The position numbers and the translations under genes were made by a program. A stretch of 64,000 nt of DNA from Nothophaeocryptopus gaeumannii (lineage: Eukaryota > Ascomycota > Dothideomycetes > Mycosphaerellales > Mycosphaerellaceae): the NCBI GenBank assembly GCA_031771865.1, contig JASISA010000009.1, positions 1-64,000 of the forward strand, in the 5' to 3' direction. Of this stretch, positions 1 through 13,105 are shown piece after piece; the first letter of the stretch is position 1, and the number at the start of each line of letters is the position of its first letter. The notes under the pieces were generated by a model that saw nothing but the letters and a program-made list of their open reading frames with translations, was not told where the DNA came from and did no database searches.

Positions 1-2629
1 AGAGAGCACGAACGGTGTCGGTGAGCGAGCTCAATGCCTCACCAAAGCGTTCAACTCTTCCAGAAGGTCTTGTACACGTGGCTGGTGAGATCCGAAACTT
101 TTGACCAATCCGTGAAGCGTGATACTAGACTGGAAGGCAAATGTACAACGTCAACAATCCGGAAGCTAAGCCAACGACGTCTGCCATTCCGTGGTTCTGT
201 TCGAAGCGAGGATGAGAGATCTTGTATGGAGGTGAAGGCTATCAGCCGTGGGCATGGAGAATTGGTTATAAGCCCGCACCATGGACCAGGCGGGTCAATC
301 AATATCTCTGCGGAGTTCAATATGTATGTGCGATGCGCGTCTCAGGCAACGACAAGTCACTTCGCAGCTCCATACAGTGGGCTCTGGCTACTCGGCCAGT
401 GAAGCCATATCTAGGTATTGGTTCGGACTTGATAGTTGTAAACGTAGCGGTCGGCAGCATTGACCGATCGCTGCATGCCTCAACTATTACTATCCGATAG
501 CAGGCGTGCTACGCGCCGTAGATTGAGTTACACCAGTGAGCATACATGTGATTGTGCGCGACTCGGAGTGCGCGTGGCCGCAGCATGCTCGGATGCAGCA
601 TGCACGTCCCGCACGTGCTTGGAAGGGACTCCCTTCCACTATTGCTGCATAGAGGCAAATGGCAATCATTGCGTGTGATTCCTCGATTCTCCTACCGTTT
701 GCTCCACTACCAGCAGCAAGCTCACACGAGAGCTCGGTCGCTTGCGCGTATTATGTGCTGCATTCACTTTCGGGTGCAGGGCAAGGAACAGCAATGCTGT
801 TCACAGGGAGCGCCTTGGGCGGAGTGGAGATTGATCGGCTACAAGGTGATTGGCTGTGTCCTCGCCATCGCTACAGCTTGACTCATGCGGGCAGGGCGCT
901 TGCGGAACATGTCCTCGCAGCTGCAGCTGAACACCTTCCCATATGTAGATCTGCTTTCTTCGATAAATTGTGTATGGTCACAGCTTTAGCAAAATTCGGG
1001 AAGACGTGCGAACCGGGGGTCCAATGTTTGAACTGTTCTGACAAAGCTGATAGGGTCCTCGTAGCATCCGGAGGCCGCTCGTCTACGGACATGCGCTTTG
1101 TTGACCGGCAACTCGTTCGTGCAAGCCTCAACCGCTTAAACCGGGACAGTTTCTGATTGGTTCATGCCAGACAACCTCCCTCCGGGCCAGCCAGAAGCTT
1201 CGAGACATTCTTCAGTCCATCATGGATTCGTGTTATGATAAAGGCACGCACATTGTGCAGCTCTTCCAATATCACAGCATTGGAACAGCGATGACTTACA
1301 CGTTGGAGCAGCTTGAGAAGATACAACAGCTTCCAGACTATATCGAAAACCGTTGCCAGATCTTGTTCGCCTCAAACATTCTCTGCCGAAAGCTGACACC
1401 ACATCGAAGGTGATGTGCCAGGCTATCTGTGACCTCCAAGCAGCTACTGACCATCTGTGTAGAGCTCAAGACGTATACGTACATTCGGCGAGACAAGTGG
1501 GTCTTGCTGTGCAGCTCCAACGACGTTAAGTCCACAGGACTAGGTTCGGAAGACCGACAGTGCCACCAAGATCGAGCTTCTCGAAGGACGATGGTCCGCT
1601 ATGTCAAGGAGGAACATCAATGTTCGGAACAAACTTCTTACCGGAATCGACGGCTGACGGAATAGCTCTCACCGAACTTAAGCCACGTCGGCGGTGTCTG
1701 CCTTGCAAGCGTCTTCAGGGACCCACCTGTCTACATTGCCCAGACTCCCGAGTAATCTAACGTCCATCCCAGCATCCCGAGCCACACAGTGTAACGAGCC
1801 GCGAGCACACTTTGGCCTTGCAAGTCCTCGCCTGGCAAGGACTTACAAACATGGGGCATTCGAGGCCGTTCTGAAATAATCTCGCTACATCCAAGCGAAA
1901 GCGTACCCGCAATACCTGACGTTGGCCACTCTGTCGTAGTTAGCATACATGCCGCAAATCGACCCTGCTCCAGTTCGCCCCTGCTAGATTGAATGTTTTG
2001 CGCTCTCCTGGTTTCGGTGAGAGCAAATAGTGCATCATTACTAGCTGCGAATGCCCTGGAGTTTTCATGTCGATCAGAGTGCAACAATGTGGTTGCCGAG
2101 AGATTCACCGATGACAGAGAGAGTTCTGGCTTGCAGTCAGATTTTAGCGTGCGTACATATGGAATATCGTCCTGTTATCGAAGCTGATAGCCGATCACAC
2201 TAACTTCATGCGGACGACCTTTCCATATGTATGGACACAAGTCGTAGTCTGCCCGCCAATGTCCGAGGCGAGATGTTGCATAGGCAGGTTTCTCGTAGTT
2301 GCACCACAACGCTTGGTATGTAATTACAATACTGCATACCAGCATCGACCTAAGTAGCCCGATTCCTCAGACTAGCCTCTACGGTCAAGAGTGCGGCTGG
2401 ATCCTCAGGCGTGAGTTGCACAATGCACGCACTGCAGAGGCCGCCTGAGCACCTCTGGCCCAATAGCAGCGAGAAGCGAGCGCCTTTTGGGTACTTGTGC
2501 AGGTGCGCAGCCGAGGGCTGTGACTCCGTCTCACAGATGCGTCTCACAAGAAGGCGATGAGTACATGCACACGCTCTCGAAAGCGCAAGATGGCAGGATG
2601 TTATACATGACTCCTGTGGTGGTAGAATT
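1..2629. other. Stretch without a supported gene
   Basis: Only short overlapping open frames on both strands occur here. None carries a recognisable domain, a consistent ATG with Kozak context or credible intron joins. The longest, at 659-1156, has no family resemblance. I see nothing I can annotate. Confidence 0.6.
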
Positions 2630-5600
2630 ATGGACTACTCGGGACACCAAGCTACCCATACCCAAAGCACGGCGACTGGAAACGCTGTACAGCACAATGG
2701 AAATGTATACGGGCCCGTCACATATACTTACGGCGACAGAGATAATACCACCGGACGCGATGTGATCGGTCTGCCCTACGCAAAAGAAGCTGCATTTGAC
2801 TCGCTGAGCAGGGAAAACGACCCTTTATGCCTTGAGAATACGCGCATGGAGGTGTTGCACCGGATAAGAGCATGGACGTACGGAGAAGAAGATAGCTGTA
2901 TCTTCTGGCTGAACGGGATGGCAGGCACGGGAAAGTCCACAATCGCCCGCACGCTCGCTCACGAGTTCCGGCAAAAGGAAGAGCTTGGAGCAAGCTTCTT
3001 CTTTGTAAGAGGAGGTGGTGAGGTCGCGCACGCAGGCTTGTTCTACACTTCGATCGCAACGCAGTTAGCATCTACAAGCTCAGAGCTCAAGCAACACATC
3101 TCTAGCGCAATGCACCAACACCCGGACATCACAAGCAAAAGCAAGTCCGATCAGTGGGACAGGCTGATCGTGCAACCGCTCAATATCATACGTGCACGCA
3201 CAGAAGTTGGAAAACGTGAAAAGTTGCGCCGTGTCCTCAAGTTCAACAGCAAGGCCCACAAAGACTCCCGACCGCCTGTTCTGGCAATAATCGTCGATGC
3301 TATAGACGAGTGCCACGGCGAAGCGGATGTACAGAACCTTGTCGCGACTATGGCACGAGCGAAGAATGTCTTTAACGTGAGACTTCGCATTATCCTGACG
3401 AGCCGGCCCGAACGCTCGGTTAGCGCAGTATTCAACGACCGGAGATTGCGCACTTCAAACTTGAGCTGCATAACGAACCACGAGAAATAGTCGATCCCGA
3501 CAAGGAGCTTGAAATGCTAAAACAAGAGCAGCAGAGCTGGCGTCAATTCCCACCTGGGTGGCCAGGAAGCAGTGTAATAAATCAGCTTGTACGCTTAGCC
3601 GCGGGACTCTTTATTTTTGCTGCCACTATCGTGCGATATGTAAGCGACAAGGGTCGAAGTGCAGAGGAATCACTAAACCTCTTTCTCCAAGATCGAGATA
3701 ATGCAGGAAGGCCAGATGGAGTACTGCTGGAGAAACTGTATAGCCAGGTCCTTGATCAGACAACAGAGTACGTTGACTGGAGTGTTCTATCAGCGACTCT
3801 CAGTACGATTACTGAGTTAGGAGAACCTCTTGCCCCAGACACACTTGGTCTACTACTAGGCGTCGCGGAAGACGAACTGCGTCGGCAGCTACATGGCTTG
3901 CACTCTGTCTTACGGATCCCGATCACGAACGGAGTTCCTATTCGTTTTTCATACTTCCTTTCGCGACTTTTTGCGGTCCCGGGGCGAACACCAAGCAAAC
4001 AGAGCACCGGTGCATGGCCGACTTGCGAGGAATGTCTTCGGCAGTTGAATCAGCCGGGTGCATTGAAACAAGACATTTATTGCTCTCCGCGTCGCTGGAG
4101 TACGACGCCAGTGTCCAACATCAACGCATTGCAGATTACATTTCCTGCCGGAGTTGCGTATGCATGCAATTACTGGGTGTGGCATATTGCTCACAGCGTT
4201 GAAGGTTGTACGACGAAGGTCCTGTTCATCGCTTCTTGAATGCACACTTCCTTCACTGGCTAGAGGCACTAAGCTGGTTAGGCAGATTGTCAACAGCGAT
4301 TGGTTATATTAACAACTTACAGCGTCTGGTTTCCGTGAGTCAAACATGCTACATTGGAGGACAAGACTAATCAAAACTACCCTACAGCCGGGTCAAAGCC
4401 ATCAATTGCTAGCCTTCCTTTCCGATGCACGACGTTTTGTGCTGAGAAATCGGCATATTATCGACATTGCTCCGCACAGGCGTACCACTCTGCCATAATC
4501 TTCAGTCCAGCTCAGAGCATTACGACGAATATTCCAGGATCAATGTCCGAAGCTGCAGCCTCCTCCCAGCAGTCAACAAGATTGGAGTGCCCAGATTCTG
4601 AAGCTCGAAGGGCACGATAGAGCGGTTATGGCGGTCGCCTTCTCTCCGGACGGGGATAGTAGCATCGGCGTCATTGGACATGACGGTACGGCTCTGGAAC
4701 GCGAAGATGGGCGAGGAGACGCAGAAGCTCGAAGGGCACGATAACGAGGTTACGGCGGTCGCTTCTCTCCGGACGGGGATATGGTAGCATCGGCGTCAGG
4801 GACAAGACGGTACGGCTCTGGAACGCGAAGACGGGCGAGGAGACGCAGAAGCTCGAAGGGCACGATAACGAGGTTACGGCGGTCGCCTCTCCGGACGGGG
4901 ATATAGTAGCATCGGCGTCATACGACAAGACGGTACGGCTCTGGAACGCGAAGACGGGCGAGGAGACGCAGAAGCTCGAAGGGCACGATATTGGTTATGG
5001 CGGTCGCCTTTCTCCGACGGGGAGGTGGTAGCATCGGCGTCATGACGACAAGACGGTACGGCTCTGGAACGCGAAGACGGGCGAGGAGACGCAGAAGCTC
5101 GAAGGGCACGATGACGAGGTTAGGCGGTCGCCTTCTCTCCGGACGGGGGTGGTAGCATCGGCGTCAAACGACAAGACGGTACGGCTCTGGAACGCGAAGA
5201 CGGGCGAGGAGACGCAGAAGCTCGAAGGGCACGATGATTGCGGTTACGGCGGTCGCCTTCTCTCCGGACGGAGGTGGTAGCATCGGCGTCAAACGACAAG
5301 ACGGTACGGCTCTGGAACGCGAAGACGGGCGAGGAGACGCAGAAGCTCGAAGGGCACGATGATTGGGTTAGGGCGGTCGCCTTTCTCTCCGGACGGGGAG
5401 GTGGTAGCATCGGCGTCATGACGACAAGACGGTACGGCTCTGGAACGCGAAGACGGGCGAGGAGACGCAGAAGCTCGAAGGGCACGATCATGCGGTTAGG
5501 GCGGTCGCCTTCTCTCCGGACGGGGATATAGTAGCATCGGCGTCATGGGACAAGACGGTACGGCTCTGGAACGCGAACGGGCGAGGAGACGCAGAAGCTC

Positions 5601-6268
5601 GAAGGGCACGATGATAACGGGTTACGGCGGTCGCCTTCTCTCCGGACGGGGATATAGTAGCATCGGCGTCATGGGACAAGACGGTACGGCTCTGGAACGC
5701 GAAGACGGGCGAGGAGACGCAGAAGCTCGAAGGGCACGATGATTGGGTCACGGCGGTCGCCTTCTCTCCGGACGGCGAGGTAGTAGCATCGGCGTCACAC
5801 GACAAGACGGTACGGCTCTGGAACGCGAAGACGGGCGAGGAGACGCAGAAGCTCGAAGGGCACGATAAAGCGGTTACGGCGGTCGCCTTCTCTCCGGACG
5901 GGGATATAGTAGCATCGGCGTCATGGGACAAGACGGTACGGTTGTGGAACGCCAAGACAGGCGATGAAATCCACCGCCTTCAGGACGTTGGCAGTCTCTA
6001 CCAAATGGCATTCGTAAACAACGGCGCAACCCTGCGGACAGATTGTGGCGAGTTCGACACAAGTGCATTTGTCGCTTCTTCTCCGGTCCCCAGATCTCTA
6101 CGTACTGCTACTCTAGAGTTACACGGCCAATGGATTCGCTGCAAAGGTCAAGATATGCTATGGCTGCCTACTGAGTATCGTGGAACCTGCTCGAGCGTGT
6201 TTTGCAACACACTTGTAATTGGAACTAATTCCGGCCATGTATCTGTTATTGGGGTTAATCTTAGTTAA
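2630..6268 (+). pseudogene. NACHT-WD40 NLR (HET-E/HNWD-like), frame-disrupted
   Basis: This is a STAND-type NLR. Such proteins sense non-self and trigger incompatibility or defence cell death in fungi. The ATG at 2630 opens a 286-codon frame with the usual entry motif GLPYAKEAAFDS, a Walker A motif GMAGTGKSTIA (near 2919-2951) and a Walker B motif AIIVDAIDEC (near 3284-3313). The frame breaks at about 3450 and continues one base over from 3460 with the motif HFKLELHNEPREIV. Further shifts occur near 3950-4040 (HTSFRDFLRSRGEH is in another frame), 4200 and 4470. The helical linker ends with LSDARRFVLRNRHIIDIAP at 4413-4470. The WD repeats follow, then a C-terminal blade ending at 6268 with the motif [13 protein letters not shown]. 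No usual N-terminal effector domain is visible ahead of NACHT. At least five one-base shifts suggest a pseudogene. Assembly error in the repeats is an alternative for the WD part but not for the NACHT part. Confidence 0.85.
4588..5990 (+). repeat. Tandem WD40 blade array, about 126-bp unit
   Basis: Eleven copies of the string CGGTACGG(C/T)T(C/G)TGG occur at 4685, 4808, 4931, 5054, 5177, 5302, 5430, 5556, 5682, 5808 and 5934. The spacings are 123, 123, 123, 123, 125, 128 and then four of 126. The intact unit encodes one 42-residue WD blade with [11 protein letters not shown] and DKTVRLWN motifs. Indels recur at two places in the unit, just after CACGAT and in the GCCTTCTCTCC run. Near-identity between copies points to concerted evolution. 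Confidence 0.95.
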
Positions 6269-7336
6269 GGCCATTCATATACGGCGCTGTTGTGGTAGTG
6301 GGAGAAGGCAGCAGGGCATTAGCCAAGCCTATAGTGCGAACAATTGACAGAGGACTGCGGTTGACCTACTATCGAAGCAGAGAGGCCCACAATCTAGTAT
6401 AAGTAAGTCTTTACTAATGCAAGTTCTGTTGATGATATGTGCAGAATCTGCTTTGAAGACTTAGCTATACATTCTTACTATTGGGGCTGTGTAGTGCTAG
6501 AGCACCTTCGTTAGCTCTATCCACTGACGTGAGAGGGAAGGGTTCTATCACGCGCGGATCAGGAGGGACCTGAGAAATGCCTAACAATAGAACATACGCT
6601 TTATCGAACGACGATCACATCGTCTTGGAAGCATCGAGAAGAACGCGCCAGAGTCGGCCGACAAATCTTGGCTCAACTCCGCAGATCCCAGCAGGATTCA
6701 CTGATAGCAACGCATGAACATCGCGCCAATGAAGTCGAGTCGACCAACGAAGCATTTTCTCTTGCTGCAGGCGTAGCCGAGCGTTCCGGTGGGCAGTTGC
6801 TACGAATTACAAGCCCCTGCAACACTAACGGCCGAATGTAGAGCACGAGGAAGCGCGATGAATTGCGTATCCTATCCTGTAAGGGTGACTGGAACCCCAT
6901 GGCGCTAGAGCGCAGAAGCTCCGAGCGCCATTCAAATCTGGCTACTCGCGACATCCATGCAACGCGGCGGTACAGCGATGCAGACTTAAGGCACAGCAGC
7001 ACAGATTCCACTAATTAGCTCCTGCAGGTCGAAACGAGGCGAGTGCTTACATAACATGAACGCCGTGCATCTTGCTCTTGGCTCCAGAGTCTTCATCGTT
7101 GCGGTCATTCGCACTAGCTTTTCTTACCTTCGCTGTCGTCGGAACGCGATGGCAGGTGCTTTCAGCCTTGCGAACCAGCAGACAGGGCTTCTACAGCTTC
7201 TTGACACATTGAACGACCGTCTTTCGGCTGAGTCGTCGTACGATGCATGTCTTTACTACGAAATAATAGCATGGAGCTAACGGTGAAATAGAAGTTACAA
7301 CAAGCCCACAAATCTCTTACCCAGACACAGCATAGA
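6269..7336. other. Stretch without a supported gene
   Basis: Short open frames at 6673-7011 (-) and 7056-7280 (+) lack homology that I recognise. They may be worn remains of the gene that follows. Nothing else is visible. Confidence 0.5.
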
Positions 7337-8655
7337 TTGCGAATCAGACTCAAAGACCGTCGAGCAGTACAGCGAACTCCACCCGGAGGCACGCATAATA
7401 TCTTAAATTACTGTCGCGTTAATCCTGGCAAGTCGATCGAAGATCAATTTGGACGAATTGAGAGGGCTCTTTGCAGAGAAAACTGGCTGGCTTCCGGCGA
7501 CATACAGGATCCTTTTGCCTCGCTAGCGCAATTCTCAGGCTTTGAATCGCACGAAGAACCGGCAAAGCGCGTGGTGTGCGCCGCTATCCAACTCAGTTCA
7601 CGCAGCGCTTATACTGTCAGGATCGGAAGTATTATCGTTGCCAGCGCTGTAGACGACTATATCAACGATAATGGTACCCCTCATAGTGAGTTGAAGTCAG
7701 CCCTCAATTACCTGTTGGGCGACTTGGCTCCGGACAATTTGAGCACATTGCGCAGGTGCAGACATGCTAGAGAATGGCTCACGGGGTTTTTCCATAAGAT
7801 CCCCCTGGGCGCCATCTTCATGATGGGACGGCAGACTACTGTGTATGTTCTTCAGCACTTCCAAGTCCTACAGATCTGATATTGCATAGATGGGGAGGTA
7901 AGGTTAAATCTGGATATCGAGACGCGATCATCCAGTATTGTCGATCGTTGCCAGACTTCATCCACCACGCAGCACAGCGAACTCCGATTGCGTGTAAAAC
8001 TATTCGAGATTGGGCAAGTGGATGTTCGTATGTCCTCAGAGTGACTCCACATTGGAAGCACTCCTCTGCAAACAAGAGATGGTATGGTCCCGTTGGTGGA
8101 GCAGGAGAAACGATACTAAAATCCCTGAACAAGTTGCCAACGTCGAAAGGGAAGTGTTCCAAGGCCGTGTCGGAAGTTCCAGAAGCTTGCCAAACATAGG
8201 AGCGTCCTCAGATACCAATACCTTACCTGCTACCTGGACAGAGGACACTAGGTTCTCCTATGATATCTCGACGGAGCAGTGTCCACGACTCCTAAGCGAG
8301 ATGGACGAGAGTGACATAGAGAACGCATATCCTGTGGAGATGTATGCGCCAGGCTCCCGAAGTCTTTGTAAGTACCCCTCCAGAGGAGTATCGGGTGCCA
8401 GGTTGGTTAACGGGCTCGCCGACGGGGAAAAGACCCTAAAGTTAACAGGACATTCACGCACAGCATATTCAATCCAAATAGGGGTACCTCAGGTTGCTCT
8501 CCACGATGCACTGCATTGGGTCAAATGGTCGACAAGGATTGCATGCTTCCGCCGATCTTTTCCAACCAACCTGGACTGCCATCATCGCCACCTCCGCCCA
8601 ATGCTCTCCTTGCGAGTGAACACTTGTTCCGCCTGGTCAGGACCTATACCGAGGA
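7337..8655 (+). other. Possible decayed 5' part of the Clr5-type gene
   Basis: An open frame at 7337-7879 (180 codons, no ATG at its left end) and others at 7882-8199 and 8010-8678 follow one another in different frames. They lie immediately upstream of, and on the same strand as, the Clr5-type C-terminal region at 8656. They could be remnants of its N-terminal and linker part. I recognise no Clr5 DNA-binding motif in them, so the link rests only on position and strand. Confidence 0.25.
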
Positions 8656-9573
8656 TTGCTGTCGAAAGATGGTTTTGATGACCATGAAACTCTTATTGCT
8701 CCGAATGGCGCTGAGTTCCAAAACAACCTATGCAACGACTTTGACTCATATTGCTTTACTGCCACTATGTTCAAGCAAAAGGGATCACATGTCGAGTTCC
8801 GCCTGGCTCTGAAAAGAGCATGCGATCTGGTAAAGGACATACTTCGAGCCGAGCACCCTCGAGCGCTAGCCTGCTTCTTTGAAGTCTTTGTCCATCTAAC
8901 AAGGACTGAACTTAGTGATGTGGCAGTACTGCTTTGTGACTATGTTGCTAGAGTGTCAGCAACAGTCAACGGGAAGGCGCATCTCTGGAGCCAGATCTGG
9001 CATTCCCTCAGCCAACTTGGTATGGAATGGCTAAGCGAGGCTATGATACAAGCTTGGCGGTGCGTCGTCGATGTTTTCGATCGGCAACTCGGCACGATTC
9101 ACCGGCTGTCTGTGTCTGTTCGACTGGACTATATGAAGCGGGTAATCGCAGATCACTCGGATGAAGAGCGGCTCTTACGGGATCTCCTCCGCCAGTTTAG
9201 AGCTGCCGATAGACTTCCTAATCCGCGGCCTATCCTCAATCTTGCGCACAACTTGAACAAACAGGGACGCTACAATGAGGCAGAAGAGATGGCGTCGCAA
9301 GGCATGTTCATACTCCAGGACCATGACCTGTACGCTAGGAGGGTAGCAGAGAGGATAGAATCTCTGAAAATAGTCTCCTTCAGTCGGTATAGACAAGGGA
9401 AGACCATAGAGGCAGAGAATACTCAACGACAGGCGATAGAGATGATCAAGGAGCACTGGGGACCACAGCACTCTTGGGTTATTGAATTCATGAATGTGCT
9501 GGAAGGCTGGCTACGCGAACGGGCCACCAGGAGGCTGCCGATATACTGCAGATCGAGATCCAAAGGTGGATAG
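8656..9573 (+). pseudogene. Clr5-domain protein C-terminal region (TPR-like), truncated
   Basis: An open frame of 305 codons begins at a TTG, so it has no normal start. It resembles the long helical C-terminal half of fungal Clr5-domain proteins: the motif EHPRALACFFEVFVHL is followed by a block with VLLCDYVARVS and then TPR-like helices (NLNKQGRYNEAEEMA and RYRQGKTIEAENTQRQA). Clr5 proteins are poorly characterised and combine an N-terminal DNA-binding-like domain with this region. That domain is not seen upstream, so this is a fragment or the 3' exon of a broken gene. A divergent TPR protein is the alternative reading. Confidence 0.5.
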
Positions 9574-9972
9574 AAACAGACCAAAGTGACGCGCAAGCCG
9601 AGGAGTCGACAGTCGCTGGAGGAGAAGACTGCATGTAGAAGCGACAGATAATCTGACATGGGCATGCTACTAGCTGTATTCTTTCTGGCCTGAGGCATCA
9701 AATCTTCTTGACTGTCGCACAGCCGAAAGATTTCTCGACCCGCACACATACATCCTCTCAATGAAAACGTCTCTTGCCCGCCCGGTCGTTGCAGATCTGA
9801 CCGTGTCATTCTCTGCCTCGATTTCTGCCCCGATTCTACCTCCCGCCCATCAACCACATTCGCGAGTTTGGCACCGCATCGAGAAGGAACTGCATCTACA
9901 CAAGTCACGTCGGCGCGCATGGCTTTACGTAGCGCTTGTGGACGAGGAAGAGCTTGCAGCCGATGACCTACA
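9574..9972. other. Short intergenic stretch
   Basis: No gene is supported. The stretch separates the Clr5-type fragment from the metallophosphatase remains. An open frame at 9761-9976 runs into the latter and may be its lost 5' end. Confidence 0.4.
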
Positions 9973-11370
9973 GTGACCGATATCAGAGTTGCTGAGCTGT
10001 GCCCAGAGTCTAGCCCGGGCCGTCTGTGGGAGAGTCGACCTGGCGGAATCTGGCTGCGGAGAAGAGTGTTCTCTGGCGAGATTCACCAGTTCATAACGGC
10101 AGTGAACGTTCTGTTCGGGAAAGATGCTGTCGACCCACGGCCAAAGTGGGCTCTGATGCGCTCGCCAATTCGATTGAACGGGCCGCTCGCAATACCGGTT
10201 GCGAGAATATCTGTCCTCTACGGCAGAGCCGACCCGACTCCAGTGCGGCCGGCGACTTTGAGAACCGGAAAGGATGGCAGGTTCAAGATTCTTCAGATAT
10301 CTGATACGCACATGGTCACTGGCGTGGTGTGTGCAACGATGCCATAGATGCAGATGGAAACGATCTTCCAGAAAGCGAAGCGGATCAAGGACAGTAGATT
10401 TTGTTGGCAAGCACCTGGACAATGAGAAACCTGATCTTGTGGTCTTTGGTGATCAGTTACATCACGATGTTTCCGATAGCCAAACAGCTCTCTTCAAGGT
10501 GACTGCTCCTATCATCGAGCGTGCAATTCCGTTCGCAGCCGTATTTGGAAACCACGACAGTGAAGGGTACATGCATCATCGCGTAAGCATCATCTTTGCC
10601 TGCAGACGATATGCGTGCTTACTGTAATGCAGGCAGAGCACAGATGATGATCCTTCGGGACCTGCCCTACAGTCTATGCGAGTTGGGCCAGAGATGGTCG
10701 ACGTAGGTAACTTCGTACTTCAGGTTCTGGGCCCCACCCTTCCATTTGGCTCCATCATCGACCCTGTTCTTCTTAGATTCACACAGTGGAGTGCCCAGCA
10801 AGACACGCAATCCCGACTATCACCCTATACAACAAAGCCAAATAGATTGGTTCACGAACACCAGCAAAGCACTGCGAAGTACTCGATCGAGCAGAGAACA
10901 TGCGTTCCAGCATCATCTGTCTCTTGTTTTTCAACACATACCTCTTCCCGAATTTGGAGACCATCATTTGCGTCTACATAGTGGCCATCGAGGGAACCTT
11001 CCGAGGCTCAAGCTTGAATACACACTTCTACAATGCTTTGGTCCAAGAAGGCATAGCAGCTCTAGGCTGTGGGCACGATCACGTGAACGACTTTTGCGCA
11101 TTGCTACCCTCACGTCCGCCGCACGGTGGCGATGCGCCTGTACAGTATGGTCCTGGCTCTGCTACGGCGGTGCTTGTGGATTCGGGCATATTGCTCATAC
11201 GGCAAATTCGTTATCATCGACGAGTACGGGTTTGGGAACTCGAAGCAAATGCTGGAAGCCTGAAGACCTGGAAACGGGTAGAGTATGCCATGGAGAGAGT
11301 GGACGAGCAGTTGCTTATTAACAATGGACAAGCGATCGACCCTAACGCAAACGATCCCGAGCGCATCTAA
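9973..11370 (+). pseudogene. DCR2-like metallophosphatase, frame-disrupted
   Basis: The family is the calcineurin-like phosphoesterase group of yeast Dcr2/Sia1. Matching blocks appear in order but in different frames: VNVLFGKDAVDPRPKW, then DGRFKILQISDTHMVTG (metal site DTH in place of the usual DLH), then EKPDLVVFGDQ (the usual SGDQ is damaged), then FGNHDSEG, then HIPLPEFGD, then CGHDHVNDFCALLPS and finally RVRVWELEA. One clean GT-AG intron fits after HHR: the donor GTAAGC at about 10579 and the acceptor near 10633 restore the motif ILRDLPYSLCELGPE. At least four other breaks are single-base shifts and not introns: after DTHMVTG, before VDFVGKH, before LFFLDSHSGVPS, and at GSA/WLCYGGACGFG. 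The enzyme is very unlikely to be active. Confidence 0.8.
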
Positions 11371-11982
11371 GTGTACGAGACTGCTTATCGGGTGAATTCC
11401 TATAGGCGTCCAAATCTAATACTTAACGCGTGACGAAGTTCAAGCGGGCCTAGGTTTGCTACCTATTACGTGCATAACTTTCTGCCAGCTCTGACTATCG
11501 ACGCTTTAATCAAAGTGGAGCGATCAGATAGATATCTGCCTTGCGGCCCATTTAATCACCTGACAAGCGTAAGCGATATTTGAATTCACGCATTTCAGCC
11601 ACGAAACGTAGGTTGTCTACTGGCGTCGGTCTTGATTGTTCGCACGGTGAAGACAGCAATATGCATCACAAGTGCCCGTGGACGCAATTACCTATGGTTC
11701 CACACAGACAAGCGCGTTTGCAATCACGTGCCAAATGTGGTCTTCCGTATTTCCGCCCAATGGGCGATTCTAACCCGGCTCGAGGCGAGCCTGAGGGCTG
11801 CTAAAACTTAACCAGCCGTGTTCGAAGAGCCCAGACGCTACCCTTTTCCCTCATGTTGGCTAGGATGTCCACAGTATCACCAGGCAAATTAATGCTGCGT
11901 ACGCAAGGACTCAACATGACTGCACACTACGAAGGTGGAAAGTGCTGACCAGAATAGTAACAGTAGACACGGCAAGAGCGAC
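11371..11982. other. Intergenic stretch, nothing recognised
   Basis: This lies between two same-strand pseudogenes. Short open frames show no homology and no repeat was seen. Confidence 0.5.
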
Positions 11983-12887
11983 ATGTCAACATCGTCCGAC
12001 CTGTTGGCCCTGATCCAACTGTTGCGTACCTCTGAATTTACGTTGGCCCTGGTGGGTGCAGGCCTGTCTGCTTCCTCCGGTATTCCGACTTTTCGTGGAG
12101 AGGGATCTTGTTGGAGAGGGCGTGACATCAAATCTCTGGCGACGAGTAGCGCTTTCGCTCAAGACCCACTGCTCGTGTGGCAATTCTATGAGGACAGGAG
12201 GCGACGGGCTATCAATGCAGACCCTAACGGTGGACATCGTGCACTCGCAAAGCTGGCGGACATGAAGAGAATTTCCTTGCGATCCTCAGAATATCGATGG
12301 TATGGCCCTTCCTCACGATTTTGACTATTTTCGCTCAACTAATTACAACTAAACAGGATTGTCAGAGCGAGCTGGTCACGACAGCATCAAGTTGGCCCCG
12401 ATACATGGTTCACTACTTACTGCAAAATGCTTCGATTCGACATGCACTTTCCAAATGTGCAATAACGACACGTTACCTCTGACACCTGCCCTACGCTTGC
12501 CAGCCACGGAACTTTCAGACCCGAATATCCCACTGCCTGCTGCATCGATTCATGAACTCCCGCACTGTCCGCAGTGTCGGAAACCTTCTACGGCCAGGCG
12601 TCGTCTGGTTTGAGCCGCTACCGCTGAATCTAATAGGATCGCGTTGATGGCTGGCTCGACGACCTGCTACGTGTAGATCTGATGCTAGTAATCGGCACTT
12701 CCAGTCGTGTCTTTCCAGCCGCAGAGTACATTTTCTAGATCGAGCAAAGGGCGCACGAGTGGCACACTTCAACCTGGAAGCTAACGAGCATTTCATGAGC
12801 CTCGAGGATTGGTTCATCAAAGGCGATGTAGCCTCGACAGTGGCGGATATCATTGACTCCGCTTTTTGGGCCCAAACGCTATCATTC
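11983..12887 (+). pseudogene. Sirtuin (SIRT5-like NAD-dependent deacylase), frame-disrupted
   Basis: Sirtuins remove acyl groups from lysine using NAD. The ATG at 11983 opens the NAD-binding motif GAGLSASSGIPTFRG, followed by WQFYEDRRRRA and NGGHRALAKLA. Near 12275-12298 the expected QNIDG lies one base out of frame. A plausible intron (donor GTATGG at about 12300, acceptor AACAG at about 12357) rejoins GLSERAGH, APIHGSL (catalytic His) and a zinc site with Cys pairs around CFDSTC and HCPQC. After that, LRPGVVWFEPLPL, VDGWLDDLL, MLVIGTSSRVFPAAEYI and ARVAHFNLEA are spread over different frames. The order is complete for a SIRT5-type protein but several single-base shifts break it. Confidence 0.8.
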
Positions 12888-13105
12888 TGACGTATCAGTC
12901 TTTTGACATGGCCATGCACTATATGTTGCCGACGGGATGTACATTTTGACAAATAAGGCTTAGAACAATTATGGCGTTAGCTATGCTCGGTTGCAGCGTT
13001 TCATGATGGCAATCCTTGCGAACTAAGACTCTCGGATAAGCAGCAGGCAGCGGAGCTTCCGCCTCCAGCTTACACATCAATCTAGCCCTGCGTTGGGTGC
13101 GTGTC

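Noticed and set aside
659..1156. 165-codon plus frame
   Set aside because: No motif, no homologue recognised, and a competing frame of similar length lies on the opposite strand.
4588..5990. Possible CRISPR array or minisatellite
   Set aside because: The regular units translate as WD40 blades within an NLR gene and the organism is a fungus.
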